From contig OY294067.1 in NCBI GenBank assembly GCA_958510875.1, forward strand, positions 136,183,726 to 136,247,725: a DNA stretch of 64,000 nt. Direction: 5' to 3'. Each line of letters starts with the position of its first letter. The first letter of the stretch is position 1. Positions 26,601 to 36,462 of the stretch are shown here, piece after piece. Origin of the DNA: Endomychus coccineus (taxonomy: Eukaryota; Arthropoda; Insecta; Coleoptera; Endomychidae). The notes beneath the pieces are model-generated. The model had not been told where the DNA came from and made no database searches. It worked only from the letters and a program-made list of their open reading frames with translations. The position numbers and the translations under genes are program-made.

Positions 26601-27995
26601 ATGGGCGTTCCTCAAGTGAGAGACCTCTTAAATGCGATGGGTGATGACGTTTACCAAGAATGGAACGTGAATCGGGACTGCGGTTCGAATACGACGAGAT
26701 GTATTTACATCGATGTTACCGGTATGCTATACGGAACCGTGATATCGGCTATAAGGCAAGAATTGCAAGAGCGACGGGAAAATTACGTTAACGAACCAAC
26801 GATAGATATCGAAGAAACGATAGACCAATGTCGTTGTATAGACGTGGCAACCGACGTTATACTGAACAAGATATTTCCTATCGTACCTACAGATTTCCTC
26901 GATAATGTCACCAAAATCTACATCGCGGCTGACAACGGTGCGCCAATAGCCAAATACAGAACACAGCAAAAACGTCGTCTGAATCGTATAGTCGTACCAA
27001 ACCGCGTTCGAGATCAAGTATCTGATGAATTTTTCGAATTGATCCGAAGATACGTGAAAGGTAAGGCTGTCGTGAAATACGATCGGCTGGATACTATAGG
27101 TGAAGGCGAAATGAAATGCCTCCGTGAAATTTGGTTAGATAACCCCGACCGAGCATACGTCATTGCGAACGACTACGATGTAGTGGTGGGTGCTTTTTGT
27201 ATGCCTCGAAGACAGATACGTTGTATTTGGCCGAAACCGCCAAAAGAATCTGGCGATTACGATCCTCATTCGAGGCTTATCAATTGGACGTCGGCGGATC
27301 CTCTAAAACGCCTGTTGATCGTGTCATTTTTGAACGTGTACGGAAACGATTACGTTCCGGGTTTGGTAACAACGACGGCAAATATTAAAAGAGTTCTCAA
27401 CGATATAGAGAATTTTTCCATTCCCGACGAAGTATTACTGAATAATCTATGCGACGTGGCCCGCATTCTGTTCGACACGACCGAATCATCATCATCATCA
27501 TCATCATCACCGTCGTCGGTCGAGTGGGTGTTGACTTTGACGTTCGTCATTGCGTACGTTTATTGTTACCTATTGAATTTGCCATTTTTTTGCCCTCAAT
27601 CTATCAAAAGAGCAAAGTTTTTGGACGTGTGGACTTCGTTCCGAGACGAATTGCGAGAACGGCGTCTATCGAAAGAAAAACCCGACATGTTAGACTTGAA
27701 CGATTCCGGCGTACACGTTCATCGCAAAAATATCGTAATCATGTGTTTATGGTATCTGTGTTATTGCGTGAATCCCTTCAAACAATGCGGTGGTGGCGAC
27801 GGTACCACTGGAGACACCGTCGCTACAGTTCACGATAGAAGTAATATGTTTTCCATCCCTATGAAAGAGCCGTTTCGGTACGACGATCCGAGAACCAAAA
27901 TAACGTTCAATTGTACGGATAAACGGTCGCTCTTCTCGTGTGACTCGAAATGTATATGGGACATTTATGACATAATAAAGGAAATAATGTTGTAA
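26601..27995 (+). CDS. XRN1-like 5'-3' exoribonuclease, complete catalytic set
   Basis: This is a homologue of the N-terminal nuclease domain of Xrn1/Xrn2, which degrades 5'-monophosphate RNA. The start at 26601 gives the family-typical MGVP. Visible active-site motifs: YIDVTGMLY (Asp near 38), AADNGAPIAKYRTQQKRR (compare DGVAPRAKMNQQRSRR in Xrn1; near 110), GEGEMK (near 167), ANDYDVVV (two Asp, near 190) and GNDYVPG (Asp near 250). At 464 aa it lacks the C-terminal Xrn1 domains. It is first of three tandem paralogues, each with its own TATA+CAGT promoter, so probably expressed early. A likely role is viral control of mRNA turnover or host shut-off; this is inference. A Ser run lies near residue 300. 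Confidence 0.88.
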   Translation: MGVPQVRDLLNAMGDDVYQEWNVNRDCGSNTTRCIYIDVTGMLYGTVISAIRQELQERRENYVNEPTIDIEETIDQCRCIDVATDVILNKIFPIVPTDFLDNVTKIYIAADNGAPIAKYRTQQKRRLNRIVVPNRVRDQVSDEFFELIRRYVKGKAVVKYDRLDTIGEGEMKCLREIWLDNPDRAYVIANDYDVVVGAFCMPRRQIRCIWPKPPKESGDYDPHSRLINWTSADPLKRLLIVSFLNVYGNDYVPGLVTTTANIKRVLNDIENFSIPDEVLLNNLCDVARILFDTTESSSSSSSSPSSVEWVLTLTFVIAYVYCYLLNLPFFCPQSIKRAKFLDVWTSFRDELRERRLSKEKPDMLDLNDSGVHVHRKNIVIMCLWYLCYCVNPFKQCGGGDGTTGDTVATVHDRSNMFSIPMKEPFRYDDPRTKITFNCTDKRSLFSCDSKCIWDIYDIIKEIML

Positions 27996-28192
27996 ACGAT
28001 ATTTTCATTTCTTTCCCATCTCCGTCGTAGTTATGAATATTTTTTGCGTTGTTTTGATATGTTCATTTCCCTGTTCACATTGGGAGCGTTAATAAAATAT
28101 GGAACAAATTGGGATTGTTATATCAGCTCTGTTTCTCGTTGTAAATGTACTTGTGATCACCGAATATTCCGGGAGTACGTCGGAATACCGTA

Positions 28193-28229
28193 TATATAAA
28201 TTAAAGTTCTACCGCTCATCCAGTCAGTC
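28193..28229 (+). promoter_or_regulatory. TATA + CAGTCAGT promoter of second XRN-like gene
   Basis: TATATAAA (28193-28200) is followed by CAGTCAGT (28221-28228), about 28 bases apart. The next 60 bases to the ATG are nearly the same as in the third copy (29754 onward), so promoter and leader were duplicated with the gene. Confidence 0.75.
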
Positions 28230-28290
28230 GTAATTCATCGTTCAGTTAGTCGAGTCGTGTGTGTGTGTGTCTAATATCGAAACGTGCAGT

Positions 28291-29652
28291 ATGGGAGTTG
28301 ATACACTAAAGTATGTTTTGGATGCGATCGGCGATTTCGTGTTCGAAGATTGGAACGACAAAATCGATATCGATCCGCTTACAAAAAAATGTCTTTACAT
28401 CGACATTACCGGTATCCTGCACGACGCGCTGCGATACGCCGTGATACAGAAGAAAGACGAAATCAAACGTCGCTCATACGATGATACGTATCAGAAGCAG
28501 TTGGCTCTCAGAAGATGTGAAGAAGAATTGTCGTTCACTGCGATTGCTGTCGGGGTATTTCGACGGAAGGTATTAGCTAATTTGCCAATGGGATTTTTAC
28601 GATATGTTAGGAAAATTTATATTGGCGCCGATAGACGTCCACTGACCGGTAAAATCAGATCGACCCAAACTAGAAAATTCTATAATAAAGTTGTGTCGAA
28701 CCGAGTGCGGAATCGAATCGAGGATGCGTTTTTTGACGTGGTCAGCCAGTTCAAGGCCGACATGTCGTACGAGTTCGTCGTCCATTACGATCGATCGCAA
28801 ACGATGGGCGAAAGCGAGTGGAAATGTCTTCGTCAAATTTGGCTGGACAACCCCGACCGAGCGTACGTCGTGGCGAACGAGTACGATGTCGTGGTGGGTG
28901 CGTTTGGCATGCCTCATCGAACGATACGTTGTATTTGGTCGGAAGCGAACGACGAACACGACGACGACAAGCGTGCTGCGTCGAAGCTCATCAACTGGAC
29001 GATGGCGTTCCCGTTACAACGTTTGTTGATGGTATATTATTTGAATTTGCATGGAAATTATTACTGTCCTCCCGTCAATACGATCTACACGTATAGCATG
29101 AAAGCAGTGATGGTTGAAATTGGGTCGTTTTCTGTATCGGACGATGAGCTACGGGGACAGTTACGTGACGTGGCCGGAATTATGTTCGGGACCGGTGACG
29201 AGTCGTCGTCGGAGTTGTCGCCGCACGACTGGACGATAGCTTTGACGTTCATCGTGGCATATGTGTACTGTTATTTGCTGAACGTTAGAGTATTCGATAC
29301 TGGGACGAATGCTAACAAAAATATGTTTTTTGATGTTTGGGCCTCGTTTCAAGACGAGCTTTGGTTAGGAAAAACCGAACCGGTGGAAAGTGATTATGCG
29401 GTTAAAAACTATATCGATACAAAACAGTTGATAGAAATGAATTTGTGGTATTTGTGCTACAGTGCGACCCCGTTCAAGCAAAAAACTACAAATATGTTTT
29501 CGATCCCAATACAAAACCCATTCAAATACCACGATATTCGAAGCCTGACGATCAGCGAGTACATGACCAACGACAACTTGTTTTCATGTACTACGTCGTG
29601 TTTCCAACGTATATATAGGATTATGCGTGAACTTTTTTCGTCTAACGATTAA
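28291..29652 (+). CDS. XRN1-like paralogue 2, active site altered
   Basis: This tandem paralogue of the 26601 gene is closest to copy 3. The start at 28291 (MGVDTLKY) follows the TATA/CAGT promoter and replaces the GTG-led longer frame. It keeps YIDITG, ADRRPLTGK and both Glu of GESE. However, the first Asp of the ND-D motif is Glu (ANEYDVVV), and the Asp of GNDYVP is Tyr (GNYYCPP). The latter position is a metal ligand in Xrn1 (Asp292), so nuclease activity is doubtful. The frame is intact over 453 codons, which suggests retained function, perhaps RNA binding or interference with host Xrn1. A long DE/D stretch near residue 226 is an insertion. Confidence 0.85.
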   Translation: MGVDTLKYVLDAIGDFVFEDWNDKIDIDPLTKKCLYIDITGILHDALRYAVIQKKDEIKRRSYDDTYQKQLALRRCEEELSFTAIAVGVFRRKVLANLPMGFLRYVRKIYIGADRRPLTGKIRSTQTRKFYNKVVSNRVRNRIEDAFFDVVSQFKADMSYEFVVHYDRSQTMGESEWKCLRQIWLDNPDRAYVVANEYDVVVGAFGMPHRTIRCIWSEANDEHDDDKRAASKLINWTMAFPLQRLLMVYYLNLHGNYYCPPVNTIYTYSMKAVMVEIGSFSVSDDELRGQLRDVAGIMFGTGDESSSELSPHDWTIALTFIVAYVYCYLLNVRVFDTGTNANKNMFFDVWASFQDELWLGKTEPVESDYAVKNYIDTKQLIEMNLWYLCYSATPFKQKTTNMFSIPIQNPFKYHDIRSLTISEYMTNDNLFSCTTSCFQRIYRIMRELFSSND

Positions 29653-29753
29653 CACAATAAAGAAACTACCGTTATCAATCTCTTTTTTTTTTGTTCGTAT
29701 TTGGGAAAGTAGCGAGATCGGATATTCCGAGGAGAACACTCCCCACAAGACCG

Positions 29754-29790
29754 TATATATAATTGCGTTCTACTGCTCATCCAGTCAGTC
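29754..29790 (+). promoter_or_regulatory. TATA + CAGTCAGT promoter of third XRN-like gene
   Basis: TATATATAA (29754-29762) is followed by CAGTCAGT (29782-29789). The sequence around it (CTGCTCATCCAGTCAGTCG) matches the second copy's promoter apart from a few changes. Confidence 0.75.
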
Positions 29791-29851
29791 GCAAATCATC
29801 GTTCAGTTAGTCGAGTCGTGTGTCTGTGTGTCTAATATCAAAACAGCCAGT

Positions 29852-31216
29852 ATGGCAGTTGGTACACTGAAGCATATTTTGGGTGCGATCGGTGATTTCG
29901 TATTCGAAGATTGGAACAACAAAATCGATATTGATCCGCTTACAACGAAATGCCTTTACATCGACATTACTGGGTTCCTACACGATGCGTTGCGATATGC
30001 CGTGATAAAAAAGAAGGAAGAGATCAAACGTTGCTCCTACGTTAATGCGTATCAGAAGAGATTGGCCATCAGAAGATGTGGAAAAGAGTTACCGTTCACT
30101 GCGATCGCTTCCAAGGTATTTCATCAAAAAGTATTAGCTAACTTGCCGATTGGGTTCCTACAAAATATAACGAAAATTTATGTGGCTGCCGATAGACGTC
30201 CACCGACTGTCAAAAGCAGATCGACCCAGACGAGCAAATTCTACGACAAAGTTATAACGAACGCTGTACGGAATCGAACCGAGGATGCGTTTTTCGACGT
30301 GGTTAGAGAGTTCAAAGCAGATATGTCGTACGAATTCGCCATCCATTATGATCGGTCACAAACGATCGGCGAAGGCGAGTGGAAATGTCTTCGTCAAATT
30401 TGGTTGGACAACCCCAACCGAGCGTACGTCGTAACGAACGAGTACGATGCCGTAGTGGGCGCGTTTGGCATGCCCCGTCGAACGATACGTTGCATCTGGT
30501 CGGAAGCGAATGACAAAAATGACGACAAGGGTACCACATCGAAGCTCATTAACTGGACGATGGCGTTCCCGTTACAACGTTTATTGATGGTACATTATCT
30601 AAATTTGTACGGGAACTGCTACTCTCCCCCTGTCAATACGATCTATACGTCGGACATGAGAGGTGTAATGAATGAAATTAGGTCGTTTTCTGTACCGGAC
30701 GATGAACTACGGGGACAGTTACGTGACGTGGCGGAAATTATGTTCGGGGTCGGTGACAAGTCACCGTCGAATTTGTCGCCGTGTGACTGGACGATGGCTT
30801 TAACGTTCGTCGTGGCATATGTTTACTGCTATTTGTCGAACATTCGAATATTCGATAACGGGAGTAATGTTAACAGAAATATGTTTTTCGATGTCTGGGC
30901 TTCGTTTCAAGAGGAATTTCGTTCGGGGAAAACCGAAGTGGTGGAAAGTGGTTACAGGGTTGACAACTATATGTACGCCAAGCACGTGATAGAACTCAGT
31001 TTGTGGTACTTGTGCTATAGCGCGACTCCTTTCAAGCCACAAACTTCCGAAAAAATGACAAATATGTTTTCTATTCCGATCAAGCAGCCGTTCACCTACG
31101 ATGATACTCGAAGTCTGTCCGTGAGCGAGTACATGAAGAGCGATAATTTGTTTTTGAGTACGATTCCGTGTTTCCGGTGCATTTATGGGATTGTATATGA
31201 ACTGTTTATGAAATAA
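29852..31216 (+). CDS. XRN1-like paralogue 3, active site altered
   Basis: This third tandem copy is clearly a recent duplicate of copy 2 (same promoter, same length, most residues shared). The start at 29852 gives MAVGTLKH; the longer frame upstream runs through the promoter and is rejected. YIDITG, AADRRPP and GEGE are kept, but the later motifs are ANPNRAYVVTNEYDAVVG (Asp to Glu) and GNCYSPP (Asp to Cys at the Xrn1 Asp292 position). Copies 2 and 3 changed that Asp to different residues, so relaxation or new function arose independently, or after their split. The stop overlaps an AATAAA signal. Confidence 0.85.
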   Translation: MAVGTLKHILGAIGDFVFEDWNNKIDIDPLTTKCLYIDITGFLHDALRYAVIKKKEEIKRCSYVNAYQKRLAIRRCGKELPFTAIASKVFHQKVLANLPIGFLQNITKIYVAADRRPPTVKSRSTQTSKFYDKVITNAVRNRTEDAFFDVVREFKADMSYEFAIHYDRSQTIGEGEWKCLRQIWLDNPNRAYVVTNEYDAVVGAFGMPRRTIRCIWSEANDKNDDKGTTSKLINWTMAFPLQRLLMVHYLNLYGNCYSPPVNTIYTSDMRGVMNEIRSFSVPDDELRGQLRDVAEIMFGVGDKSPSNLSPCDWTMALTFVVAYVYCYLSNIRIFDNGSNVNRNMFFDVWASFQEEFRSGKTEVVESGYRVDNYMYAKHVIELSLWYLCYSATPFKPQTSEKMTNMFSIPIKQPFTYDDTRSLSVSEYMKSDNLFLSTIPCFRCIYGIVYELFMK

Positions 31217-31239
31217 AAAATTGTTTACATATCGGATTT

Positions 31240-31899
31240 TTATTCCTTTTCATTATATATTGCACACAATTTATCGATAATAACAGTCACAGGTATTGTA
31301 TATTGTGTGACGATTTCGTTTCGTTGTGCTTCAGAAACGAACGTTACGTTGCCGTAATATTCATCTGGGCTCGTGGCGTGTTCGTTATTGTCGTCGTTGC
31401 CGTTCACAAATGTGTTTTTGCAAATACATCGAACGTCGTTTGTGACATACATGCCATGGAGAAAAACGATATAGTCGATGACATACTTGGTTAGATTGGA
31501 TAGAGTCTGGGCGTAGCGTTCGGGATGATGCTTGTTCGTTTCGAGCAGATAAGCGTATTCTGCCACTTCTTCTACGAACTTGTGATAGAATCTAGGGAAT
31601 ATGTGAACGAGATGTAAGGCGCCATTCGATTTTTTGTACGATTCGATCTGTCGTATACCGCTGTCGAGTATGTGATCGAACAGCTCTTCGAAATAAGTGC
31701 GAATGAAATCTTTCCACTGGCCCGTGTCGTCTAACATGTCGTCGATATATCGATCGATCTGTTTCTTGATTTTTGTTTTATCGATAACGGTCGGTGCAGT
31801 TTTGACTAGAATCACGTCGAACAGATATTTCAATCCGTTCATGAACGTATCGAACGAGACGAAAGTTGATGATGACGATGAGGACGACGACGACGACAT
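31240..31899 (-). CDS. Unknown protein, 219 aa
   Basis: Not recognised. It starts with MSSSSSSSSS encoded by an ACGACG-type repeat, then has a long predicted alpha-helical region (residues 14-165) with Tyr/Phe/His-rich amphipathic helices. A short C-terminal region has a Cys pair (CIC near 162) and an Asn/Asp patch. There is no signal peptide. It is divergent from the gene at 31964 across 64 bases, and convergent with XRN copy 3 across 23 bases. The plus-strand frame through it (from 31697) is a shadow. Confidence 0.68.
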   Translation of the reverse strand: MSSSSSSSSSSTFVSFDTFMNGLKYLFDVILVKTAPTVIDKTKIKKQIDRYIDDMLDDTGQWKDFIRTYFEELFDHILDSGIRQIESYKKSNGALHLVHIFPRFYHKFVEEVAEYAYLLETNKHHPERYAQTLSNLTKYVIDYIVFLHGMYVTNDVRCICKNTFVNGNDDNNEHATSPDEYYGNVTFVSEAQRNEIVTQYTIPVTVIIDKLCAIYNEKE

Positions 31900-31963
31900 A
31901 CTCTATGTATTCCGACCTCTCGCTCTCCCTGTACAGTTTACTTATAAGATATCGTTGAGAAAC

Positions 31964-32962
31964 ATGTCGAAAATAACGATGAGAGATAAATCTACATATA
32001 CATTTATGAATTTTATCACGTCCACCGATTGGATCGATCGGTCGGAATACGTGTACGGCGACTTCAAGTGGACCATCAGAGAAATCGAAGTACCTATCAA
32101 TGTTAGCAACGGTCACTTGTCATCGTTGTCGTCGTCTGACTTATTCGAATGTACTTCGTACATTAACAAGAAAATTGTCAGATTACCTATACGATTCAAT
32201 CACGATATAAGCGGATCGAAGCGTAATCATTTCAAACACGTACAAAGTCAATCGATAACTTCCATACCGACATGTATGATGGTGGATAACGACGTGTTTT
32301 ATATCCCCATCGGGGATACGTGGGTTCAGGTTACGGTAGACGGTGGCATCAAAGCGGTAGTAGTCAGTTTATATAATAATATCGTGAAAGTTGCCGTACA
32401 ATGTACATTTTACGGAAACGTCGATCTACCGTTCGGTCTGCCATTGTTCAATGCGAGTTTGGATAGGATTATCGGTTTCGTGGGGCGTCGTCTACCGAAC
32501 GGTCGATATACGATCGATTCCGGTGCCAATATGAAAATCGTCAAACACGTTATATCCGATGTAAATTTCCCCAGTATTTATTTTATCGATTCGTCGTCGT
32601 CTTCGCAATGTCCTTCTAACGATAATGGTGGTGGTGGTGGTGGTGTCAGATCTACGAAACGTCTCGTCGTCTATGGCAACGTAATAGCCAAACACGGATT
32701 ACACGCGGGTAAAATTCGTGAGCTGGATCGTCAACAGACGAATTCGTTCGCCAACGTATGCCGACGTATCAACATAATACAAAAAGATGACGGCGTTGTA
32801 GTTACCGCGACGAACGGAAACGACGCCGATAGCGAAGAATTGGATTCGTTCACGTTGTGCAATACGCGTTTATGTAAATATTACGTACTACCACCGCCCG
32901 ACGATGTTCTGACCGATAACGTCGCCGGCGACGGGGCAAAAAAAAAGTCGTCCAAAAAGTAA
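31964..32962 (+). CDS. Unknown protein, 332 aa
   Basis: Not recognised. I chose the ATG at 31964 (MSKITMRDK) because the frame upstream of it lies antisense to the 31240-31899 gene, which has a better coding look. The protein is predicted beta-rich, with repeated V/I-rich strands (residues 100-190). It has a Ser run near 208, a Gly run near 223 and a Lys/Ser-rich C-terminal tail (KKKSSKK). Several Cys near the ends (CTSY, CNTRLCKY) could form disulfides. It is followed after 15 bases by the next gene on the same strand, suggesting a cluster. A structural (capsid or tegument) role is possible but unsupported. Confidence 0.65.
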   Translation: MSKITMRDKSTYTFMNFITSTDWIDRSEYVYGDFKWTIREIEVPINVSNGHLSSLSSSDLFECTSYINKKIVRLPIRFNHDISGSKRNHFKHVQSQSITSIPTCMMVDNDVFYIPIGDTWVQVTVDGGIKAVVVSLYNNIVKVAVQCTFYGNVDLPFGLPLFNASLDRIIGFVGRRLPNGRYTIDSGANMKIVKHVISDVNFPSIYFIDSSSSSQCPSNDNGGGGGGVRSTKRLVVYGNVIAKHGLHAGKIRELDRQQTNSFANVCRRINIIQKDDGVVVTATNGNDADSEELDSFTLCNTRLCKYYVLPPPDDVLTDNVAGDGAKKKSSKK

Positions 32963-32977
32963 GAGCCGCGATATAGG

Positions 32978-35005
32978 ATGTTATCGCAAATCGACGTTAA
33001 CGATTTCGACGACAAAGTCTACGCCGACGTCGGACCCGTTACGTCTCCCGATACCGTCGCGCGAAATTCTCATATAGAATTGCCACCTCTGTATATAACA
33101 GCAGCAGCAGCAGCAGCAACATCTTTCACGGAGAACGACGTTTCATTATTTGTCGAGCGGTCGGAATCTTCGTGCCCGTTACAACGACCCGTTACCGCCG
33201 CCGAAACGTTTCTGTCGCGCGACAATAACGAACGACCGTCATACGGTTTGTTGAATTCCGTAAACGAACGGGAAGACGCTCAACGTGGAAAACGTCTGAT
33301 AGACGACGTATTAATTCGCTTAGGCACTGTATCGGCCGACGATTTCGTAGTAGATCGGACGATGGTGACCAAATGGCTGGTATCGCGATACAAAAATATA
33401 ATACATAAAATCGAGAAACCTATAGATCTGATGCACGCTATCGTCGAGTGTATCAGCACAGGTTTACGAATATTTTTGACAACGGAACAAGGCGATTGTT
33501 CCTATATCGATTCGGTGGAGATACTAAACGCTGATATTTTCTGTACTTGTAACGAATGGTTATTGGGATTCGTAGTAGAAAACGAAATACCAAAAATTAC
33601 TAAGGATAACGTGACGCTTCCGATGAATCTAGACGAAGCCGACGACGACGACGACCACAACGATAACGGTGATGCGCGTAAAAACGCGTCGTCGTCTTTG
33701 TGTGACGCGGGACGAGATCGATTCGTCGCAAAATTCGATGAGTATCAGCGAATGATAGAGAAAATGATGACGGATGCTTCCGATTCGAGTAAAAGATCTG
33801 GGGAAGATTACGATTTGCCTGTTTTATTCGGCGGCGGCGGCGGATCGGACAACGAAGATCGGAGAGATACGATTAGCGTAGAGCGTGACATATTGACGGA
33901 ACGTACGATAGATCAGAATATCGCACGAGAGCGATGTAATTTTCGACGTGACACGCAATCGCTAATAAACAATTACGACTTGGGTTCTATATCGGCGATA
34001 TCGTCGTCCTCGATGACAGCCGATGGAATCGGAAGTAAACGTAGGGAAACCGGTAACTCGAACAACGTGAACGCTACCACCGTTAACGTTCTACAGTTGA
34101 TCGTCGACATGAAAGAATTCGAATTATTGATATTTTTCCTATTATACGTTGATCGAGAGTCTCTGCACGGTGACACGAATGTGATATTTAAAGATCGACC
34201 CGGTACCGGTGGAGCGCATTGTACTCTACAACAGCATAGAAACGGTAACACCACGAGCGCCCACGACGACGGCAGAACTCGGTGTTTCTCAGACCCCATC
34301 AGTACGGAGGTTAAAAAAATTCTACGATCGTTGACGACGAACGCTAATAGAACCGTCAAACCGACCGTCGCCGCCGCCGCTGCTGCTACTACCACCACCG
34401 TCATATCACCACAACCGCCACCAGCGACAGAGAGACTTGGAAAGAAACGTGCCCACTCGCAACGTCGTCCATCGAATCCGTTCTTCGATTCTACCGATCT
34501 TCACGATATTAACGAGAGACCTTCTGACGACGATGCCTCCGCTACCGCCGCCGAGGGAGTCGATTCGTCAATAAATACTGGGTACAAACATACACGTATA
34601 AAAGAAATACTCGAATTTCTCACATTATTATATACGGATAAAATTCTCATCTCGATCACCGAATCTTTATTGATCGATACGCGCTTGTCTATATGGAACC
34701 GTAGAAACTCACAACAAGAGGGTACGTCGTCGTTTTATAAATTCGGTTTATTGGACGTGTTCAGTCCGAAAATTTCAAGAATTCACACGTCTTCTTCTGC
34801 TTCGTCGTTGTCTTCGAGTGCCGATCTTCGAGGGAAACACGATTCTCACGGGAGACAACCGCCAGTTACAGTCACGATCGATAATAGGATCAACAACAAC
34901 AACAACAACAACAACAATAACGACGACAATTCGATATCGGACAGTTATGAAGACTACAACAAAAGACGTCGCCAATACGGCGTACACGTTGGCAACCATA
35001 GTTAA
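32978..35005 (+). CDS. Large low-complexity protein, 675 aa
   Basis: Function unknown. Two regions look globular: about residues 85-210 (helical, with WLVSRYKN and CTCNEWLLGF) and about 540-620 (IKEILEFLTLLYTDKIL). Around them are long disordered stretches rich in Ala (residues 42-47), Asp, Gly, Thr and finally Asn (about 633-643), all encoded by triplet microsatellites. It starts 15 bases after the previous stop. Its 3' end overlaps the next gene's possible start by 59 bases in another frame. The pattern of conserved islands in low-complexity sequence is typical of this genome. Confidence 0.65.
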   Translation: MLSQIDVNDFDDKVYADVGPVTSPDTVARNSHIELPPLYITAAAAAATSFTENDVSLFVERSESSCPLQRPVTAAETFLSRDNNERPSYGLLNSVNEREDAQRGKRLIDDVLIRLGTVSADDFVVDRTMVTKWLVSRYKNIIHKIEKPIDLMHAIVECISTGLRIFLTTEQGDCSYIDSVEILNADIFCTCNEWLLGFVVENEIPKITKDNVTLPMNLDEADDDDDHNDNGDARKNASSSLCDAGRDRFVAKFDEYQRMIEKMMTDASDSSKRSGEDYDLPVLFGGGGGSDNEDRRDTISVERDILTERTIDQNIARERCNFRRDTQSLINNYDLGSISAISSSSMTADGIGSKRRETGNSNNVNATTVNVLQLIVDMKEFELLIFFLLYVDRESLHGDTNVIFKDRPGTGGAHCTLQQHRNGNTTSAHDDGRTRCFSDPISTEVKKILRSLTTNANRTVKPTVAAAAAATTTTVISPQPPPATERLGKKRAHSQRRPSNPFFDSTDLHDINERPSDDDASATAAEGVDSSINTGYKHTRIKEILEFLTLLYTDKILISITESLLIDTRLSIWNRRNSQQEGTSSFYKFGLLDVFSPKISRIHTSSSASSLSSSADLRGKHDSHGRQPPVTVTIDNRINNNNNNNNNNDDNSISDSYEDYNKRRRQYGVHVGNHS

Positions 35006-36398
35006 TATTACCGAGGGGAACGGTATCGTTGACGACACCGATGGCAGTAATACAAGTCGTTTCAGACACGATTCCAAGCTGAAAACGAGTAGTTCCAAGA
35101 CAACTATGGCGACGGCACACGGCCGATCTGGAAAACTAACGAAACCACGTCGTCAATTGATGAAAGCACCCGCGAAAAAGCTATCCGTGTCGTGTAAACA
35201 GAAAATCGCCGGGACTGCATCGAATGCCGGTGGAAACAAATCGCTGTTCGGTCGTGTATTGCAATCGCTATCGATGGAGAGAACTGACGTTGTAACGACA
35301 CAAACGACTTCGACTTCGAACCACACGATAGATAATTTCCTACGAACCGGAGTAACTGTGCCATCAAAAACCGCGATAAAGAACACTATCGAACATCGTT
35401 ACGATGGTGGTGACATCATTACCGACATCGATAGCAATCGTCGCTCCAGGCATATCGACGTTCACGATAAAAATATCGACACAGATTTGACAGATTTCAA
35501 GCAAACGTTCGAAGATCGCAATAATACTCTGATTCCTGTCGTGAACGTTTTGTTCGAAAGTGTATACGACAAATGGGAATATTACGTACTACGTTATCTA
35601 TGTGGTATGGGATACTCATCGCAACTGTTCTACGTAGATAGTTACAACGGCAGTGGTAGCGGCGGTGGCGGTCGCAAGAGCCACGGCAACGACGGTAATC
35701 TCTTTAGCACACTCGAATCTTTCAGACACATTAACAAAGATTATAATATTATCGTGACGTACGATAAATCGTGCAACAATAAAATGGGCATAAAATCGAC
35801 GACGACGACGACGACGATGACAACGACGCAAGCGACGGTAGCTAGGAAGAATCAAAAACGAAAAATAAAAACCAACATCGGCAGCGAAAACGGGAATATT
35901 GCGAGTTTTAATAAATACGTCGGCGACAAAAATAATTCGACGACGACGACGACTACTACGCGAAATGACGACGAATGGGTTAATATACGTTTATCGATAC
36001 CGTCGAGGGGAAACTGTTTGAATTATACGATTACCGATAACGGTGATCTATCGCAGTGCCACGGAACAGAACGGAATAATACACGCGAAAAATATGCCAC
36101 CTATTGTATTTACGCGTTGATAAAACACATTCGCAACGGAAAAGACTACAGGCAATTGGTTACGACTGACGAGCAGCAGAGCGGCGAACGGATCCACGAC
36201 GATAGACTCGTAATTATCAATTGCCAAGTGAAATCGGTTTATAACGAATTATTGTCGAACGTATATTATTCGAATGTTATACGATCGTATTTTGGTTCTT
36301 TAATATATTATCAACGGTATCTATCATTGTTGTTGTTGTTGTTGTTATTTCTTTTTTCCTTTATTCCTTCCTTTATTCGTTCCTTGCTCCCCAACTGA
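34947..36398 (+). CDS. Unknown Thr-rich protein with C-terminal membrane anchor
   Basis: Not recognised. Start uncertain: ATG 34947 overlaps the preceding gene; ATG 35106 (MATAHGRSG) would avoid it; the frame is also open from 34818, but there it reads through a microsatellite antisense to that gene's Asn run. The N-terminal half is basic, the middle has a globular patch (VNVLFESVYDKWEYYVLRYL), and Thr runs occur near 290 and 345 (counted from 34947). The end is a strong hydrophobic helix (SLLLLLLLFLFSFIP), likely a tail anchor, although part of it is encoded by a (TTG)n repeat. P33-like oxidase lies next downstream. Confidence 0.6.
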   Translation: MKTTTKDVANTAYTLATIVNITEGNGIVDDTDGSNTSRFRHDSKLKTSSSKTTMATAHGRSGKLTKPRRQLMKAPAKKLSVSCKQKIAGTASNAGGNKSLFGRVLQSLSMERTDVVTTQTTSTSNHTIDNFLRTGVTVPSKTAIKNTIEHRYDGGDIITDIDSNRRSRHIDVHDKNIDTDLTDFKQTFEDRNNTLIPVVNVLFESVYDKWEYYVLRYLCGMGYSSQLFYVDSYNGSGSGGGGRKSHGNDGNLFSTLESFRHINKDYNIIVTYDKSCNNKMGIKSTTTTTTMTTTQATVARKNQKRKIKTNIGSENGNIASFNKYVGDKNNSTTTTTTTRNDDEWVNIRLSIPSRGNCLNYTITDNGDLSQCHGTERNNTREKYATYCIYALIKHIRNGKDYRQLVTTDEQQSGERIHDDRLVIINCQVKSVYNELLSNVYYSNVIRSYFGSLIYYQRYLSLLLLLLLFLFSFIPSFIRSLLPN

Positions 36399-36462
36399 AA
36401 TACGTTCCGATACACGTATAGATAAGAGATGATCGGAAATAGAAATTCCGATAATAATAATA

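Noticed and set aside
31697..31963. N-terminal extension of the 31964 gene with an apparent signal peptide
   Set aside because: It lies antisense to the 31240-31899 gene, includes the complement of that gene's Ser run, and crosses its promoter. A start at 31964 leaves a normal divergent pair.
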